A DNA stretch of 64,000 nucleotides from Diaphorobacter sp. HDW4A (GTDB lineage: Bacteria; Pseudomonadota; Gammaproteobacteria; Burkholderiales; Burkholderiaceae_C), in contig NZ_CP049910.1 of assembly GCF_011305995.1 (NCBI RefSeq), forward strand, positions 124,001-188,000, given 5' to 3'. The position numbers and the translations under genes were made by a program. Positions 42,260 through 49,279 of this stretch are shown here, in pieces. The notes below the pieces were generated by a model. It was not told the DNA's origin. It ran no database searches and was given only the letters and a program-made list of their open reading frames with translations. Positions within the stretch are counted from its first letter, which is position 1, and every line of letters starts with the position of its first letter.

Positions 42260-42492
42260 TCGAAGCAGGGCTATCACCCCGCCGCAAGGCACCCATCAGT
42301 TCCGAGTACCACGTCGCCACGCTGCAGGAGCTTGGCGCGTGTGGCTGTGCTCGTCGCTGACTTCTCCACTCGCAACGGACAACCGGACGCAGATACCGGA
42401 GCCGGCCACGCTGTGCGCTCATGTCTGAGATCCAGACCAAGCACTGCACAGCAAGGGCAGAGTCAGGACATCCGAAAACAAGGAGACATCAC

Positions 42493-43932
42493 ATGCATAA
42501 CCCCCAAACCTCCGCGTCGGGGCTTTCGACCGGGCTGAAAGAACGCCACATGACCATGATCGCCCTCGGTGGCGTGATTGGAGCCGGTCTGTTCATCGGC
42601 TCAGGCGTCGTCATCAAACAGGCGGGTCCTGCGGCCGTCATTTCCTTTTTGATCACCGGCCTTCTGGTCGTGCTGGTGATGCGCATGCTCGGCGAGCTGG
42701 CCTGCGCCATGCCCGGCGGCGGCTCGTTTTATGAATACTCGCGTGAAGCCTTTTCCGACCGCCCCGGTCTCTCGCGCCTCGCCGGTTTTCTGACCGGCTG
42801 GATGTACTGGTATTTCTGGGTGATCGTGGTGGCGCTCGAAGCGGTTGCGGGCGCCGATTTGCTGCGCTACTGGTTGCCTGATGTGTCCGGCTGGATCATC
42901 AGTCTCGTGTTGCTCGTGATGCTGACGCTGACCAATCTGGTGTCGGTGAAGTCATTCGGCGAATTCGAATTCTGGTTCTCGTCGATCAAGGTCGCCGCCA
43001 TCGTCGTGTTCCTGTTCGTTGCCGGCGTGCACGTGCTTGGCTGGACGCCCGGCACGCACGGCCTGCAGATTGCCAACCTCACGCAGCACGGCGGCTTCGC
43101 ACCGAACGGCTGGGTGCCGGTGCTGACGGGCGCGGTCGCCGCAACGGGCTTCTATTTCGGTGCCGAGATCGTGACGATCGCCGCCGCCGAAACCGCAGAA
43201 CCCCAGAAGGCCGTCGCCAAGGCCACCAACTCGGTGATCGCCCGCGTGCTGGTGTTCTACGTGGGCTCCATCCTGCTTGTCGCCTGCCTCGTGCCATGGA
43301 ACAGCAAGGACATCGCGACGCCCTACGTGAGCGCGCTCAACGCCATGGGCGTGCCCGCTGCAGCGCAGATCATGAACGCCATCGTGCTGACTGCCGTGCT
43401 CTCCGCACTGAACTCGGGCCTCTATGCCTCGTCCCGCATGCTGTTCGCACTGACCAAGCGCGGCGATGCGCCGAAAGCCCTGGCCAAGGTCAGCAAGAAC
43501 GGCGTGCCGGTGCGTGCCATCCTGTTCGCCACGCTGTTCGGCTACGGCGCCATCGTGATGTCCTACGTTTCGCCCGACACCGTGTTCGCGTTCCTCGTGA
43601 ACTCCTATGGCACTGTCGCGATCTTCGTCTACATCCTGATCGCCATCTCGCAACTGCGCTTGCGCAAGCGCCTTGAGCGCGAGGCTCCGCACCTGCTCAA
43701 GGTGCGCATGTGGTGCTTCCCCTACCTCACCTGGCTCGCCATCGTAGGCATGTCCTCCATCGTGATCGCCATGGCCTTCATCCCCGAACAGCGCACCCCG
43801 CTGGCCCTGGGTGTGGTGAGCTTGGGCATCCTGCTGATTGCCTACTTCATCCGCCACTTGGTGAATGGCGGCAAGGCCCCGGAAGACCGTATGTCCACCC
43901 ACTTCAAACCAGTCAAGCTCAAGAAGAGCTGA
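42493..43932 (+). CDS. APC-family amino acid permease (GabP-like)
   Basis: 479 aa from ATG 42493, preceded by AAGGAG. Twelve hydrophobic helices; the N-terminus (GLKERHMTMIALGGVIGAGL) is diagnostic of the APC amino acid transporter group, with GAEIVTIAAAETAEPQKAVA and SALNSGLYASSRMLFALTKR. It most resembles GABA/beta-alanine/aromatic permeases. Lying between tauX and tauR, it may carry taurine or its analogues beta-alanine and GABA as a second uptake route. It ends in a strong terminator. Confidence 0.85.
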   Translation: MHNPQTSASGLSTGLKERHMTMIALGGVIGAGLFIGSGVVIKQAGPAAVISFLITGLLVVLVMRMLGELACAMPGGGSFYEYSREAFSDRPGLSRLAGFLTGWMYWYFWVIVVALEAVAGADLLRYWLPDVSGWIISLVLLVMLTLTNLVSVKSFGEFEFWFSSIKVAAIVVFLFVAGVHVLGWTPGTHGLQIANLTQHGGFAPNGWVPVLTGAVAATGFYFGAEIVTIAAAETAEPQKAVAKATNSVIARVLVFYVGSILLVACLVPWNSKDIATPYVSALNAMGVPAAAQIMNAIVLTAVLSALNSGLYASSRMLFALTKRGDAPKALAKVSKNGVPVRAILFATLFGYGAIVMSYVSPDTVFAFLVNSYGTVAIFVYILIAISQLRLRKRLEREAPHLLKVRMWCFPYLTWLAIVGMSSIVIAMAFIPEQRTPLALGVVSLGILLIAYFIRHLVNGGKAPEDRMSTHFKPVKLKKS

Positions 43933-43962
43933 GCAAGTAAGAGCTAGGAAAGAAGAGCAAAA

Positions 43963-43997
43963 GCACCGCCGCGCGAAAGCGTTGGCGGTGCTTTTTT
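43963..43997 (+). terminator. terminator of the permease gene
   Basis: The 8-bp stem GCACCGCC / GGCGGTGC with a 13-nt loop is followed by six T's, 30 bp past the permease stop. Confidence 0.85.
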
Positions 43998-44059
43998 CAT
44001 TTCAGAATTCAAACTGAGTAGAAAGCCGAAAGGGCAGCAAAAGTGCCTTCTAAAGCGGC

Positions 44060-44200
44060 GGGCCCACGAAGCAAGCTGGGCGTTGGAACTCTCCGCCCCA
44101 ACGCCAAGACAGCCCCTCAGGCCATGCGTCGAAGCCGCAGACCGTACGCCTGCTCGGCAAGATTTCGCAATGGCGCATGAGGGGCTGTCTTGGCGCGAAG
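44060..44200. repeat. dispersed hairpin repeat, copy 2
   Basis: An 18-bp perfect inverted repeat, CGCCAAGACAGCCCCTCA (44102-44119) with TGAGGGGCTGTCTTGGCG (44178-44195). The loop and left flank match copy 1 at 29030-29172 in the same orientation (GAAGCCGCAGACCGTA, GGCCCACGAAGC). It occupies the gap between the convergent permease and tauR genes. Confidence 0.75.
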
Positions 44201-44230
44201 CCATCAGACCTCGTAAAAACAAACAAAAAA

Positions 44231-45772
44231 TCAAACCGACTTCATTGCGGCGGACAGGGCTTGTATTCCTTGGGGGATTTTGTGGGCGGGTATGGACTGA
44301 TATCCCACTCGAATGAAATTCCCCGGCGCCACCGGCGACTTGAAGAAAATATCCCCCGGCTCGATCAATACCCCATGCTCTGCCGCGCTGCGCGCCAGCG
44401 CCATTGCAGATACGTGATCCGGCAACTGCACCCAGCACGAGCCACCGCCACGCACCGGTGTGATGCGACATTCGGGCAGGTGCTCTTCCATGGCCGTGAT
44501 GAGCGCCGCATGGCGCTCCTTCTGCGCTTGTGCAAGGCGACGCAGTTGCGCCTCGTAGTGCCCCAGAGCGATGAACATCGCCAGCGTGCGCTGCACGAAG
44601 GTGGTGGGGTGGCGGATCATCAGGCGGCGCAGTGCGCGCAGCTCTTGCAGCAGCTCGGGAGCGGCGACGATGTAGCCGATGCGCAGGCCCGGCGCGAGGC
44701 TCTTGGAGAGGCTGCCCACGTAGATCACGCGGTTGCTACGGTCCAGGCTCTTGAGGGCGGGGACGGGCTGGTCATCGAAGCTGCTTTCGCTTTCGTAGTC
44801 GTCCTCGATGAGGATGATGTCCTCTTCCTGCGCCATGTTGAGTAGCGCGTGGCGGCGCTCAAGCGGCATGGTCACGCCCGTGGGGCACTGGTGGCTGGGC
44901 GTGACATACAGATAATCGAGGTCGCGCAGATCGCTGGACAGCGGCAGGCCGTCGCCGTCGACCTGCATGTACTTGAGCTGCGAGGTACGGCTGGTGAAGA
45001 TGTTGCGCGCGTCGGGGTATCCGGGGTCTTCCATGCCGACGTGCGAGTCGTCACGTAGGAGCAGGTCGCCCACCATGTAGAGCGCATGCTGCGCGCCGAC
45101 GGTGATGATGATTTCCTCGGGCGAGGCCCAGACGCCCCGGCGCGGCAGCACCTTGGTCTGGATCTGGTGGATCAGGCTGTCGTCGTCGCGTGTGATGTAG
45201 TCGGGTGCCCATTGCTGAATGTCGAGCACGCTCAGCGCCTTGAGGCAGCACTCGCGCCATGCGGCCGTGGGGAACAGGTCCTTGTCGAACTGGCCGTAGA
45301 GAAACGGGTAGGGAAAATCCTGCCAGTTCTGTTCCTTGACGATGCTGCGCTGCTGGCTCGGGCGCAGCCACAGGCGCTGGTTCCAATCGGTGGGATGAAC
45401 TGCCGAGCTGTCGCTGGAGGGCTCGGCAGCGGCGGCTGCTGCGGTTGTTGTCTGCAGCTTGCGGCCCTGCAGCACGTCGGGGTGGATGAAGTGGCCCTTG
45501 CGCTGGCGGCTCAGCAGAAAGGATTCTTCGGTCAGTTGTTGGAACGCCAGTACCACAGTGATGCGCCCCACGCTCAAGTGGCGCGCGAGTTCACGGCTGG
45601 AAGGAACGCTGTCGCCGGGCGTCAGCACACCGGCCAGAATCGCATCGACAAACATTTCGCGGATCTGGCCCTGAAGGCTCAGGCCGGGCTTGGCGCTACG
45701 ATGGAATAGTTGCTCCCACATCGCGCCGGAGGGTATCGTCGCATGCGCATGCGTTCGGGAATCCGTCGTCAT
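44231..45772 (-). CDS. tauR: MocR/GntR-type regulator TauR
   Basis: 513 aa from ATG 45772 (MTTDSRTHA); the frame is open upstream to 46006 but lacks a better start. The N-terminal GntR winged HTH (LSLQGQIREMFVDAILAGVL, PSSRELARHLSVGRITVVLA) is joined to a PLP-dependent aminotransferase-fold domain with IIITVGAQHALYM, IEDDYESES and the PLP-lysine segment YVGSLSKSLAPGLRIGYI. TauR proteins of this MocR type activate tau genes in response to taurine, and matching operators occur upstream of tauA, tauY and tauX. A poly-Ala/Thr linker joins the domains. Confidence 0.88.
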   Translation of the reverse strand: MTTDSRTHAHATIPSGAMWEQLFHRSAKPGLSLQGQIREMFVDAILAGVLTPGDSVPSSRELARHLSVGRITVVLAFQQLTEESFLLSRQRKGHFIHPDVLQGRKLQTTTAAAAAAEPSSDSSAVHPTDWNQRLWLRPSQQRSIVKEQNWQDFPYPFLYGQFDKDLFPTAAWRECCLKALSVLDIQQWAPDYITRDDDSLIHQIQTKVLPRRGVWASPEEIIITVGAQHALYMVGDLLLRDDSHVGMEDPGYPDARNIFTSRTSQLKYMQVDGDGLPLSSDLRDLDYLYVTPSHQCPTGVTMPLERRHALLNMAQEEDIILIEDDYESESSFDDQPVPALKSLDRSNRVIYVGSLSKSLAPGLRIGYIVAAPELLQELRALRRLMIRHPTTFVQRTLAMFIALGHYEAQLRRLAQAQKERHAALITAMEEHLPECRITPVRGGGSCWVQLPDHVSAMALARSAAEHGVLIEPGDIFFKSPVAPGNFIRVGYQSIPAHKIPQGIQALSAAMKSV

Positions 45773-46044
45773 TTCTTGGTTCTTTGCACTCACACTTGGC
45801 GGGCCGGATTGGCTCGGCCCTTCCAACGTTGTCATCCTTGGCTGCAGCAGTTCCTTGCGGAGCCGCAGGCTTGCGCTGCCGTTCCGATCATGCAGGTCAG
45901 AGCATCCGAGCGGCTGACGGCGAGCGAAAGCATCATTGACGAATTGACTGCATGGGGCAAGCAGATTTGTAATTTGACACGCTTGGGGGCGGGTCCAATG
46001 GCTCAAAGGGTATTTGCTAAGTATTTTCCAAAAAAAAGGCGAAT
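45773..46044. other. gene-free region upstream of tauR and tRNA-Arg
   Basis: No gene is supported. It must hold the tauR promoter (minus strand) and leads into the tRNA promoter. I see no TauR-like motif here, so tauR itself is probably not under strong TauR control. Confidence 0.45.
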
Positions 46045-46075
46045 TTGATTTCGGGTCGAAAAACTCCGATATAAT
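46045..46075 (+). promoter_or_regulatory. sigma-70 promoter of tRNA-Arg
   Basis: A consensus -10 box TATAAT (46070-46075) has a -35-like TTGATT (46045-46050) 19 bp upstream. The -10 lies 10 bp before the tRNA 5' end. Confidence 0.65.
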
Positions 46076-46085
46076 TCGAAGCTTA

Positions 46086-46162
46086 GCGGCTGTAGCTCAG
46101 CTGGATAGAGTACTTGGCTACGAACCAAGGGGTCGTGGGTTCGATTCCTGCCAGCCGCACCA
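46086..46162 (+). tRNA. tRNA-Arg (anticodon ACG), CCA encoded
   Basis: The cloverleaf is complete. Acceptor stem GCGGCTG pairs with CAGCCGC; D-arm TAGCTCAGCTGGATAGAG; anticodon stem CTTGG/CCAAG with loop CTACGAA giving anticodon ACG; T-arm GGGTTCGATTCC. The discriminator A and CCA are encoded (46159-46162). It reads CGN arginine codons after deamination to inosine. It has its own promoter and terminator. No integrase or attachment repeat is seen beside it. Confidence 0.96.
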
Positions 46163-46169
46163 AAACGTG

Positions 46170-46204
46170 AAGCCTCAAAGCAGAAATGCTTTGAGGCTTT
46201 TTCG
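46170..46204 (+). terminator. terminator of tRNA-Arg
   Basis: The 10-bp perfect stem GCCTCAAAGC / GCTTTGAGGC is followed by T's, 10 bp after the CCA end. Confidence 0.88.
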
Positions 46205-46338
46205 TATGAGAATTCTGAACACCCCCTGAGCCGTTCCCCCTCTCGTGCGCTGCGGAGGGAACACCGCCAACGCTGCGGGCGGTCTTTGCTCGGCGGTCAC
46301 TCGCCCGGGTCGCGCATGAATGACGCGTGGAGATCAAA

Positions 46339-47574
46339 TCAAACAATGCATAGCAGGGCTGCGGCATCTCTTGCGGCTACGCGGCCTTCGTCGGTGGGGA
46401 TGACCCAGACTTCCACCGCGCTGTCTTCTGCATGGATGGCGGTCGGGTTTCTTCCTTGGGCTTCGCGGTTGCGCCGTTCGTCGATGCGTACGCCCAGCCA
46501 AGCGAGGTGTCTGCATGCGGCCTCGCGCAGGGCGGGGTCATTTTCGCCGATGCCGCCGCTGAAGGCGAGCAGGTCGAGTCCTTCGAGGCAGGCAACGAGC
46601 GCGCCGGTTTCTCGCACCACGCTGTGGGTGAATTGGGCGATGGCTTGTCTGGCATGGTCATCTTTGCTGGCACTGGCACTGGCACTGGCACTGGCACTGG
46701 CACTGGCACTGGCAGCGCGCAACGTGCGCATGTCGGCGGAGAGGCCGGAGACGCCCAGTAGGCCGCTCTCTTTATAGAGCAGGTTCTCGATGCGTGGGTG
46801 GTCCCAGCCTTGCTCCATCAGGTAGAGCAACACGCCGGGGTCGATGCTGCCGCAGCGCGAACCCATCATCAGACCGTCGAGCGCTGAAAAGCCCATGGTG
46901 GTGGCGATGCTGGTGCCGTTCAACGTGGCGCACAGGCTTGCGCCGCTGCCGAGATGGGCCATCACCACGCGTTGATTGGCGCGTGCGCTGTGATCCTGCA
47001 GCACTGATTGGATGTATTGGTACGAAAGCCCATGAAAGCCGTAGCGGCGCACGCCCTGTGCGCTCAGTTCGCGGGGCAGGGCGAAGGCGTAGTTGAGCTC
47101 GGGCATATGCGCGTGGAACGCGGTGTCGAAGCACGCCACCTGCGGCACGAGCGCGAATGCTTCTCGGAAACGACGTATGCCTTCAAGGTTGTGCGGCTGA
47201 TGCAGCGGCGCGAGCGAGTTGAACTGCGCAAGCTGCGCGAGCACCGCGTCGTCGATCAGAACGCTGCTGGTGTAGATGCCACCGCCATGCACCACGCGAT
47301 GGGCGATGGCCTGGATCTCGGGCAGTCCTTCAAGCTTTGGAACGAGCGCGCGCAGCTCATCGAGCGAGGCCTTGAAGGCGGTGCTGCCGAAAGGAATGAG
47401 CAGCTCGCCTTTGAACTTTTCGTCGCGGTATGTCCAGCCGAATTCGGGTGTGCCGCCGGGCTGCAGGCCCTGCACCGACCCCGCCAGAATCTCGGGCAGC
47501 ACCTGGCCGTTGAGTACCGGGTGCAGCGAGAACTTGAGCGAGGATGAACCCGCGTTGATTGCAAGAATCGCCAT
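46339..47574 (-). CDS. ackA: acetate kinase with Ser-Ala repeat insert
   Basis: 411 aa. It converts acetyl phosphate and ADP to acetate and ATP. Motifs are the N-terminal NAGSSSLKFSL, AHLGSGASLCAT, LDGLMMGSRCGSIDPGVLLY and LLAFSGGIGENDPALREAAC. A run of alternating Ala-Ser residues between MRTLRAA and KDDHARQ is encoded by a hexanucleotide repeat at 46669-46710 and makes the protein slightly longer than usual. It lies 6 bp after the MaoC-Pta fusion gene on the minus strand, forming an acetyl phosphate/acetyl-CoA module. Confidence 0.93.
   Translation of the reverse strand: MAILAINAGSSSLKFSLHPVLNGQVLPEILAGSVQGLQPGGTPEFGWTYRDEKFKGELLIPFGSTAFKASLDELRALVPKLEGLPEIQAIAHRVVHGGGIYTSSVLIDDAVLAQLAQFNSLAPLHQPHNLEGIRRFREAFALVPQVACFDTAFHAHMPELNYAFALPRELSAQGVRRYGFHGLSYQYIQSVLQDHSARANQRVVMAHLGSGASLCATLNGTSIATTMGFSALDGLMMGSRCGSIDPGVLLYLMEQGWDHPRIENLLYKESGLLGVSGLSADMRTLRAASASASASASASASASKDDHARQAIAQFTHSVVRETGALVACLEGLDLLAFSGGIGENDPALREAACRHLAWLGVRIDERRNREAQGRNPTAIHAEDSAVEVWVIPTDEGRVAARDAAALLCIV
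46669..46710. repeat. hexanucleotide microsatellite (seven GGCACT units)
   Basis: Seven perfect copies of GGCACT lie inside ackA, followed by a degenerate unit GGCAGC. On the coding strand each unit encodes Ala-Ser, so copy-number change keeps the frame and alters only the length of the Ser-Ala segment. Confidence 0.92.
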
Positions 47575-47580
47575 GCTGAC

Positions 47581-49026
47581 TCAGACCTTTGGTGTTTGCG
47601 TCGGTGTGTTGGGGGCGGCCGATCTGCTGCGCGCGTCATGCGCCATCATCAGGCCGAGCAGGGCGGACGCGGCGCGTGCGCGCGGGCCGTCGGCGCGGCT
47701 GGTGAGGGCGATGGGAACGCGTGCGCCGAGCACGATGCCCGAGCCCGATGCGCCCGCCAGGTATTCGAGTTGCTTGGCAAGCATATTGCCGCTTTCGAGA
47801 TCGGGCACCAGCAGGATGTCGGCCTGTCCGGCAATTTTTGATTGAATGCCTTTGATCCGTGCTGCCTCGGCCGAGATGGCGTTGTCGAAGGCCAGGGGGC
47901 CATCGAGCTCGCCGCCCTGAATCTGGCCGCGATCGGCCATCTTGCACAGCGCTGCGGCGTCGAGCGTGGCGGGCATATTCTCGGCTACGGTCTCCACGGC
48001 CGCGAGGATGGCGACTTTGGGCGTGGCTACGCCCATCACCTGCACGAAGCGGATGGCGTTCTGCACGATGTCGATCTTCTCGCCGAGCGTGGGCTGGATG
48101 TTGATCGCCGCATCGGTGATGAACAGCGGCTTGCTGTACGCCGGCACATCGAAGCGGAACACATGTGAGAGGCGGCGGCCGGTGCGCAGCTCGGGCTTGG
48201 CGAGCACGGCCTTGAGCAATTCATCGGTATGCAGGCTGCCCTTCATGAGCATCTCGACCTCGCGGCGTGCAGCCATGTCGGCGGCCAATGCGGCGGCGGC
48301 GTGGCTGTGTTCGGTGGAGTGAATCTCGATGCCATCGAGCGCGATGTTCGCCTCATCGGCCACTTGGCGAATACGGGCTTCGGGGCCGACCAGCACGGGG
48401 ATGATGAGACCCAGTTGGGCTGCATCGAGCGCACCGCGCAACGAGCCTGCATCGCAGGGATGAACGACAGCGCAGCGCACGGCGGCCAGATCCTTGCCGA
48501 GCGCGAGCAGTTGCTGGTGGCGCGCCTCGGGATCGTAGAGCGCGATGAGCGGCGCGTTGATGCGCTGAACGCGCAGCTTCTCTGTGGGCGCGAGCAGCTT
48601 GGCGCGGCCCTTGAGAACTAACTCGCCCGATTGGTTGCGGACCTCGCAATCCATGAGCACGCGATGGCGTGCATCGTCCTTTTCCGCGACGGTGGCGGTC
48701 ACCGTGAGCGTGTCTCCAATATGCACTGGACTCGTGAATTGCAGCTCCTGCGACAGGTAGATCGTGCCGGGTCCGGGGAACTGAGTGCCGAACAGCGCTG
48801 AGATCAGCGCGCCGCTCCACATGCCGTGGGCGACGACCTGATGGAATGGGGTGCCCTGAGCAAAATTCGGGTTCATGTGCGCGGGATTGATATCGCCAGA
48901 AACGGCTGCGAAGGCTTCGATGTCGCGTTGCGAGAGCGTGCGCACCAAGCCGGCCCTCTGACCTATCTTCAGCTCGTCAAATGTGACGTTTTCCAGCCAT
49001 TCTTCATTTGGGGGTTCTGGGGTCAT
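47581..49026 (-). CDS. bifunctional MaoC-like hydratase / phosphate acetyltransferase
   Basis: 481 aa. Residues about 10-145 form a MaoC/hot-dog domain (QRAGLVRTLSQRDIEAFAAV, GDINPAHMNPNFAQGTPFHQ with the hydratase Asp/His, VVAHGMWSGALISALFGTQF). Residues about 165-470 form a Pta/Ptb domain (VVHPCDAGSLRGALDAAQLG, LMKGSLHTDELLKAVLA, MADRGQIQGGELDGPLAFD). This fusion is known in proteobacteria and often pairs with acetate kinase, as here. It probably links acyl-CoA and acyl phosphate metabolism. The MaoC part may be a substrate-binding relic or an active enoyl-CoA hydratase. Confidence 0.9.
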   Translation of the reverse strand: MTPEPPNEEWLENVTFDELKIGQRAGLVRTLSQRDIEAFAAVSGDINPAHMNPNFAQGTPFHQVVAHGMWSGALISALFGTQFPGPGTIYLSQELQFTSPVHIGDTLTVTATVAEKDDARHRVLMDCEVRNQSGELVLKGRAKLLAPTEKLRVQRINAPLIALYDPEARHQQLLALGKDLAAVRCAVVHPCDAGSLRGALDAAQLGLIIPVLVGPEARIRQVADEANIALDGIEIHSTEHSHAAAALAADMAARREVEMLMKGSLHTDELLKAVLAKPELRTGRRLSHVFRFDVPAYSKPLFITDAAINIQPTLGEKIDIVQNAIRFVQVMGVATPKVAILAAVETVAENMPATLDAAALCKMADRGQIQGGELDGPLAFDNAISAEAARIKGIQSKIAGQADILLVPDLESGNMLAKQLEYLAGASGSGIVLGARVPIALTSRADGPRARAASALLGLMMAHDARSRSAAPNTPTQTPKV

Positions 49027-49279
49027 GTTGTGGGCGTTACGAAGTTTGTTCGGCTTCGATTGGTTGGTCGTTTGGCGTTGGGGGGAACGGGTTGGCGGCC
49101 CGCTGCTCTGGCTTGGTCCGCTGTTGGGGAGAGGATACCTGTTGGGTTCGACGATGTCTGGTTTTCTGCTTTTTGGCTACTGTGTGCGTCGCGGACCATG
49201 ACGTGGTTGCCGGGGGCATCGCCGCGCGGGTGTTCTTGTTTGATTTGTGCTGAGGAGCGTTGAAAAGGCTGTACCTGCA

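Noticed and set aside
46086..46162. tRNA-Arg as an integration site of an island
   Set aside because: No integrase, direct repeat of the 3' end or compositional change is seen on either side.
46669..46710. CRISPR-like or tandem-array interpretation of the GGCACT repeat
   Set aside because: There are no spacers; it is a simple in-frame microsatellite. No CRISPR array was seen anywhere in the window.
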